The notes under the pieces: model-generated
Seen by the model: only the letters and a program-made list of their open reading frames with translations
The model's database searches: none
Told to the model about the DNA's origin: nothing
DNA from: QNZT01 sp964651755
GTDB lineage: Bacteria > Campylobacterota > Campylobacteria > Campylobacterales > QNZT01
Assembly: GCA_964651755.1 (NCBI GenBank)
Contig: CAZYZD010000088.1
Coordinates: forward strand, 1 to 8,875
DNA: 8,875 bases
Reading direction: 5' to 3'
In this document: positions 6,543 through 8,875 of the stretch, piece after piece
How positions within the stretch are numbered: position 1 is the first letter of the stretch
Layout of the letters: the number at the start of each line of letters is the position of its first letter
Made by a program: the position numbers and the translations under genes

Positions 6543-6918
6543 ATTGTTTAGTGACAATTGAGACGTTGGCAAAACCTCGCTCTTTAAGAAAGTCGATTAC
6601 ATCTACAAAGTAGTGAAAAGGTGTCTCTTTGTCTGTATGAAGAGATATAATATCAAATTGTGGATCAAGTTTTATAAGGCTGTATTTAAGAGTATCAAGA
6701 GAAACGGATTCTTTATTTAGAAAGTAATTGCCTTCTTTGTTGATAGTGATGGTAATACTTTTTTTATCTTCTTGTTTTTGGGTGCTTGCTTTTGGTAAGT
6801 CTACTTTAATGGCATGGTTTGTGACAAAACTTGCAGTAGCCAAAACAATCACTAAAAGAACCAGTACAATATCAATAAACGGAACAACGTTCATCTTTTC
6901 AAAACGTTCTCTCCTCAT
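6541..6918 (-). CDS. exbD: ExbD-type biopolymer transport protein
   Basis: A 125-residue protein, slightly shorter than E. coli ExbD (141). Residues 1-10 are a basic cytoplasmic start, residues about 11-31 form the single membrane helix, and the rest is the periplasmic domain (SITITINKEGNYFLN, ISLHTDKETPFHYFVDVIDFLKERG). D16 in NVVPFIDIVLVLL is the membrane aspartate that carries protons in ExbD/TolR proteins. It forms the proton-driven motor with ExbB and powers TonB. The start ATG overlaps the exbB stop in an ATGA junction, so translation is coupled; there is no good separate ribosome site. The ExbD/TolR families are close, but the following TonB gene and the receptor argue for ExbD. Confidence 0.92.
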   Translation of the reverse strand: MRRERFEKMNVVPFIDIVLVLLVIVLATASFVTNHAIKVDLPKASTQKQEDKKSITITINKEGNYFLNKESVSLDTLKYSLIKLDPQFDIISLHTDKETPFHYFVDVIDFLKERGFANVSIVTKQ

Positions 6919-7367
6919 CTATTATACTCTACACTTTTTTCCTGAAGTACTTCCCATTTGGCAATGAGCCTGTCTACTCTGTTCAGTAAAGCGTTATAAA
7001 TTACAGTTGCTGGGATGGCTACAACTAATCCCGCAGCCGTCGCTTTGAGTGCAAGGGCAAGGTGCTTCATGATCTCCGCAGGGTTAATATTGTCCTGGTG
7101 CTCACCAATAATATAAAACGTCAAAATAATAGCAAGTACAGTTCCAAGCAGACCGATATAAGGAGCTGTAGAGCCGATAGAAGCAATGGTAGGCAGATGT
7201 TTAAAAAGATCTAGTTCAAGTTCTTTTTGGTGGGTATAGTGTGTGAGTTCAATATTTCGATAATATAAAAGGCGTTCTATTGCAAACCAGAATGTAATAA
7301 AACTTAACAGTATAAGCAAACCTATTATCCCGTAATCTACAATATTTTTGATCTCTTCAATTGGCAT
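6915..7367 (-). CDS. exbB: ExbB-type proton channel subunit (short, group 2 form)
   Basis: A 150-residue MotA/TolQ/ExbB protein with three membrane helices at about 12-30, 64-87 and 107-128. This is the short version (E. coli ExbB has 244) seen in ExbB2-type systems of Campylobacterota and others. The signature segments STAPYIGLLGTV and ALKATAAGLVVAIPATVIYNAL are intact; T76 and T110 appear to match T148 and T181 of E. coli ExbB, which line the channel. It assembles with ExbD into the proton-driven motor for TonB. It is the first gene of the exbB-exbD-tonB unit, with the promoter at 7396-7427 about 30 bases upstream. The ATG at 7367 has only a weak GAGAT ribosome site. Confidence 0.92.
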   Translation of the reverse strand: MPIEEIKNIVDYGIIGLLILLSFITFWFAIERLLYYRNIELTHYTHQKELELDLFKHLPTIASIGSTAPYIGLLGTVLAIILTFYIIGEHQDNINPAEIMKHLALALKATAAGLVVAIPATVIYNALLNRVDRLIAKWEVLQEKSVEYNR

Positions 7368-7395
7368 TTTATCTCATTTATAAAATTTTTAGAAG

Positions 7396-7427
7396 ATTAT
7401 AGTTGAAAACAGTTAAGTTTCTGTTAA
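7396..7427 (-). promoter_or_regulatory. Activator-type promoter of exbB-exbD-tonB with TTAAC direct repeat
   Basis: Read on the minus strand: TTAACA (7427-7422), five bases, TTAACT (7416-7411), nine bases, then a perfect TATAAT (7401-7396). No -35 hexamer is found 17 bp from the -10. Spacing and half-sites match the copper-receptor promoter at 5798-5829. The first half-site abuts the T-tract of the upstream terminator. Confidence 0.7.
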
Positions 7428-7454
7428 AAATACCTTCGACTATGCCGAAGGTAT
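7426..7454 (-). terminator. Intrinsic terminator of the DUF2202 lipoprotein gene
   Basis: On the minus strand ATACCTTCG (7454-7446) pairs perfectly with CGAAGGTAT (7438-7430) around a seven-base loop, followed at once by a T-run (7429-7426). It lies 22 bases after the stop of the lipoprotein gene, so that gene should be a separate transcript from exbB. Confidence 0.85.
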
Positions 7455-7476
7455 ATTGTATTTTTGTTTATTTATA

Positions 7477-8853
7477 TTAGTGAGATGAAGGATACTCTTC
7501 TTTTGTTTTTGCAAAATCAGCGCCAAGAACACCACATCCTTCAACAACACCCATATTTTTAAGTCCTTTGTCAAATGCCCAGTAATGATTATAACTTCCG
7601 GCTCTTAATATTTGAAATCCTTCAATGACATCTGTTGCATTTGCCTCTTCTGCTTTAGCAATCCATTTATCAAGATCATCGATATCTGTTACTTCAACCA
7701 TACATCCGACTTCCAGTGCATCCTGGACAGACTGGATTCCTTTTGTATAAAGAGTATCGTATAATGATTGAATAGCAGGTATATCATATTGACCGGAAGG
7801 CATCTCATCCAATACAACATTATTATCTGCTACAGGATTTTCTACATTGCTCAAATCAGTCGCTCCAAGATTATAACGTTTTACCAAGTCTTGTACGATT
7901 TGTACATGGGTGCTTTCAGATCGGCTGGCAATATTTATCATTTGTCTGATTTCATCGCCATTTTGTAAATGATAATTATACAGATTCATATACACATCAT
8001 ATGCAAGGCGTTCTTCATTTCCCATATATGCTAGTGCATCTTTGACATCTTGTGTAAGTGTTGAAACAGGATATTGACTCAGATCAAAATTACCTGCTGA
8101 TCCACTGCCGCCTTGATGCTCTTGACCACCTTGACCATTTTGTTGCCCCTGTTGATGACTTCCTTGTCCTTTTCCTATGCCGTTACCATTTCCATATTGA
8201 TGTCCAGTTCCCATATCATTGTCATTTTCTTGTGTATTTTGATCAGGTTTTGAACCGTTTTTCCAGTGAGAAATACTTTGTTCAAAGTGTGCCTGGGCTG
8301 CATTATCATCAACATCTATGTGACCATCATAATCTTCATCCAGTTTTTCTGCAAGTGTTGGATTTAATTCAAGAATTTTATTGTCGTCTTTAACTTCTGA
8401 AAGAGAAACTTCATTTACGAGATTTGTTGTTAGTGCTGTAATAACATCTTCAGGAATAGTGATACCGTTACTTGGGTCATTGTCACTATCAAGTGCTTGT
8501 AAAACTCTTAAAATTTGTAATTTTAGTGTATCGTCGCCTTGTGAAATTGTCTGTGGTGTTACAAGTCCCTCTTGATCAGGAGTTGCTTCTCCAAAATCAA
8601 GTTTGCCGATAGTAAATTTAACTTTGTCCCCATGTTTATAATGAAATCTTCCATATTGATCAGTAACACCTTTCTCTCCCGAAGTTGTTGTATAAGAAAG
8701 TCCTTCCACAGGTGCATCAATAAAATAACCTGTTTCAAGATTATTTGTATTTTCAGTAGTGTTAGTAGAGGTAGATGTATTACTACTGCCACATCCAACT
8801 AAAATAGCTGATGCTGCTAAAGATAACATTGTGAATTTAATTGTTGTTGTCAT
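7477..8853 (-). CDS. Lipoprotein with DUF2202 ferritin-like domain, EF-hand-like loop and Gly/Gln-rich linker
   Basis: A 458-residue protein with a lipoprotein signal (lipobox LVGC, lipidated C21) and a Ser/Thr/Asn-rich spacer. Residues about 41-160 resemble the N-terminal part of surface lipoproteins (GYFIDAPVEGLSY, VTDQYGRFHY, LDFG, LQALDSDNDPSNG). An EF-hand-type loop follows at D172-D183 (D172, D174, D176, G177, I179, D180, D183; Asp rather than Glu at position 12). Residues about 206-254 form a linker rich in Gly, Gln and His. Residues about 256-458 are a DUF2202 ferritin-like four-helix domain with the usual metal-ligand candidates: E280/E281 in EERLAYDVY, E313-x2-H316 in ESTHV, E387 before TDIDDL, and H423 in SYNHYWAF. 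No enzymatic role is established for DUF2202; a di-metal site is likely. The ATG has GGAG seven bases upstream. Its position beside a copper-type uptake system hints at metal handling, but it has its own terminator. Confidence 0.88.
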   Translation of the reverse strand: MTTTIKFTMLSLAASAILVGCGSSNTSTSTNTTENTNNLETGYFIDAPVEGLSYTTTSGEKGVTDQYGRFHYKHGDKVKFTIGKLDFGEATPDQEGLVTPQTISQGDDTLKLQILRVLQALDSDNDPSNGITIPEDVITALTTNLVNEVSLSEVKDDNKILELNPTLAEKLDEDYDGHIDVDDNAAQAHFEQSISHWKNGSKPDQNTQENDNDMGTGHQYGNGNGIGKGQGSHQQGQQNGQGGQEHQGGSGSAGNFDLSQYPVSTLTQDVKDALAYMGNEERLAYDVYMNLYNYHLQNGDEIRQMINIASRSESTHVQIVQDLVKRYNLGATDLSNVENPVADNNVVLDEMPSGQYDIPAIQSLYDTLYTKGIQSVQDALEVGCMVEVTDIDDLDKWIAKAEEANATDVIEGFQILRAGSYNHYWAFDKGLKNMGVVEGCGVLGADFAKTKEEYPSSH

Positions 8854-8875
8854 ATATTTACTCCATATAATGTGA

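Noticed and set aside
6027..6551. 174-codon plus-strand open frame opposite tonB
   Set aside because: Lies entirely antisense to the proline- and lysine-rich tonB region. Its Phe/Arg/Tyr/Cys-rich translation is the expected mirror of Lys/Pro codons, and it has no recognisable domain or ribosome site.
8058..8393. 111-codon plus-strand open frame opposite the lipoprotein gene
   Set aside because: Antisense to the Gly/Gln/His linker and EF-hand region; the His/Leu/Phe-rich translation is a by-product of that composition.
1..8875. CRISPR arrays, tRNA genes, insertion-sequence ends
   Set aside because: No regular direct-repeat/spacer pattern, no cloverleaf-type sequence and no transposase-like protein was found by reading both strands.

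Overview
The window looks like a chromosomal piece of a Campylobacterota (epsilonproteobacterial) genome, probably a free-living Sulfurimonas/Sulfurovum/Arcobacter-like organism. The evidence is strongly AT-rich DNA with AT-biased codons, a histidine kinase with the H-box MIAHQWRQPIN that is common in this phylum, a short (group 2 type) ExbB-ExbD-TonB set, and Cache-type sensing. Genus is not determined. No tRNA, rRNA, CRISPR or insertion sequence is visible, and no stretch over 300 bases lacks a gene; the longest gap is 729-978.

Left half (plus strand): the 3' end of a CotH-kinase-family gene with a C-terminal InlB-B-repeat-like module (1-728); a gap with a perfect 15-bp palindrome, an extended -10 promoter and a palindrome at the expected start of transcription; an OmpR-type response regulator (979-1659) overlapping a Cache-domain sensor histidine kinase (1649-3379); and a 72-residue helix-turn-helix protein with its own promoter (3483-3701). 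A nested two-stem hairpin separates this half from the convergent right half.

Right half (minus strand, read from high to low coordinates): a lipoprotein with an N-terminal surface-protein-like part, an EF-hand-like loop, a Gly/Gln-rich linker and a DUF2202 ferritin-like domain (8853-7477), ended by an intrinsic terminator; then exbB (7367-6915), exbD (6918-6541), tonB (start best placed at a GTG, 6530-5832); and a TonB-dependent receptor (5771-3738) of the OprC/NosA copper type. The receptor carries C98-x3-M102 and H300-x-M302, which match the CxxxM/HxM copper site known from OprC. The likely scheme is a dedicated energised outer-membrane copper importer, with a periplasm-facing ferritin-like lipoprotein next to it.

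The most notable pattern is regulatory. The exbB and receptor promoters, about 1.6 kb apart, share the same layout: TTAACA-N5-TTAAC(A/T)-N9-(T/C)ATAAT, with no recognisable -35. This is an 11-bp-spaced direct repeat, as bound by OmpR/PhoB-family activators, so the transporter parts seem to form one regulon. The helix-turn-helix gene promoter has the same spacing with a different half-site (GACACA). The response regulator encoded in the window is an obvious but unproven candidate for one of these boxes.
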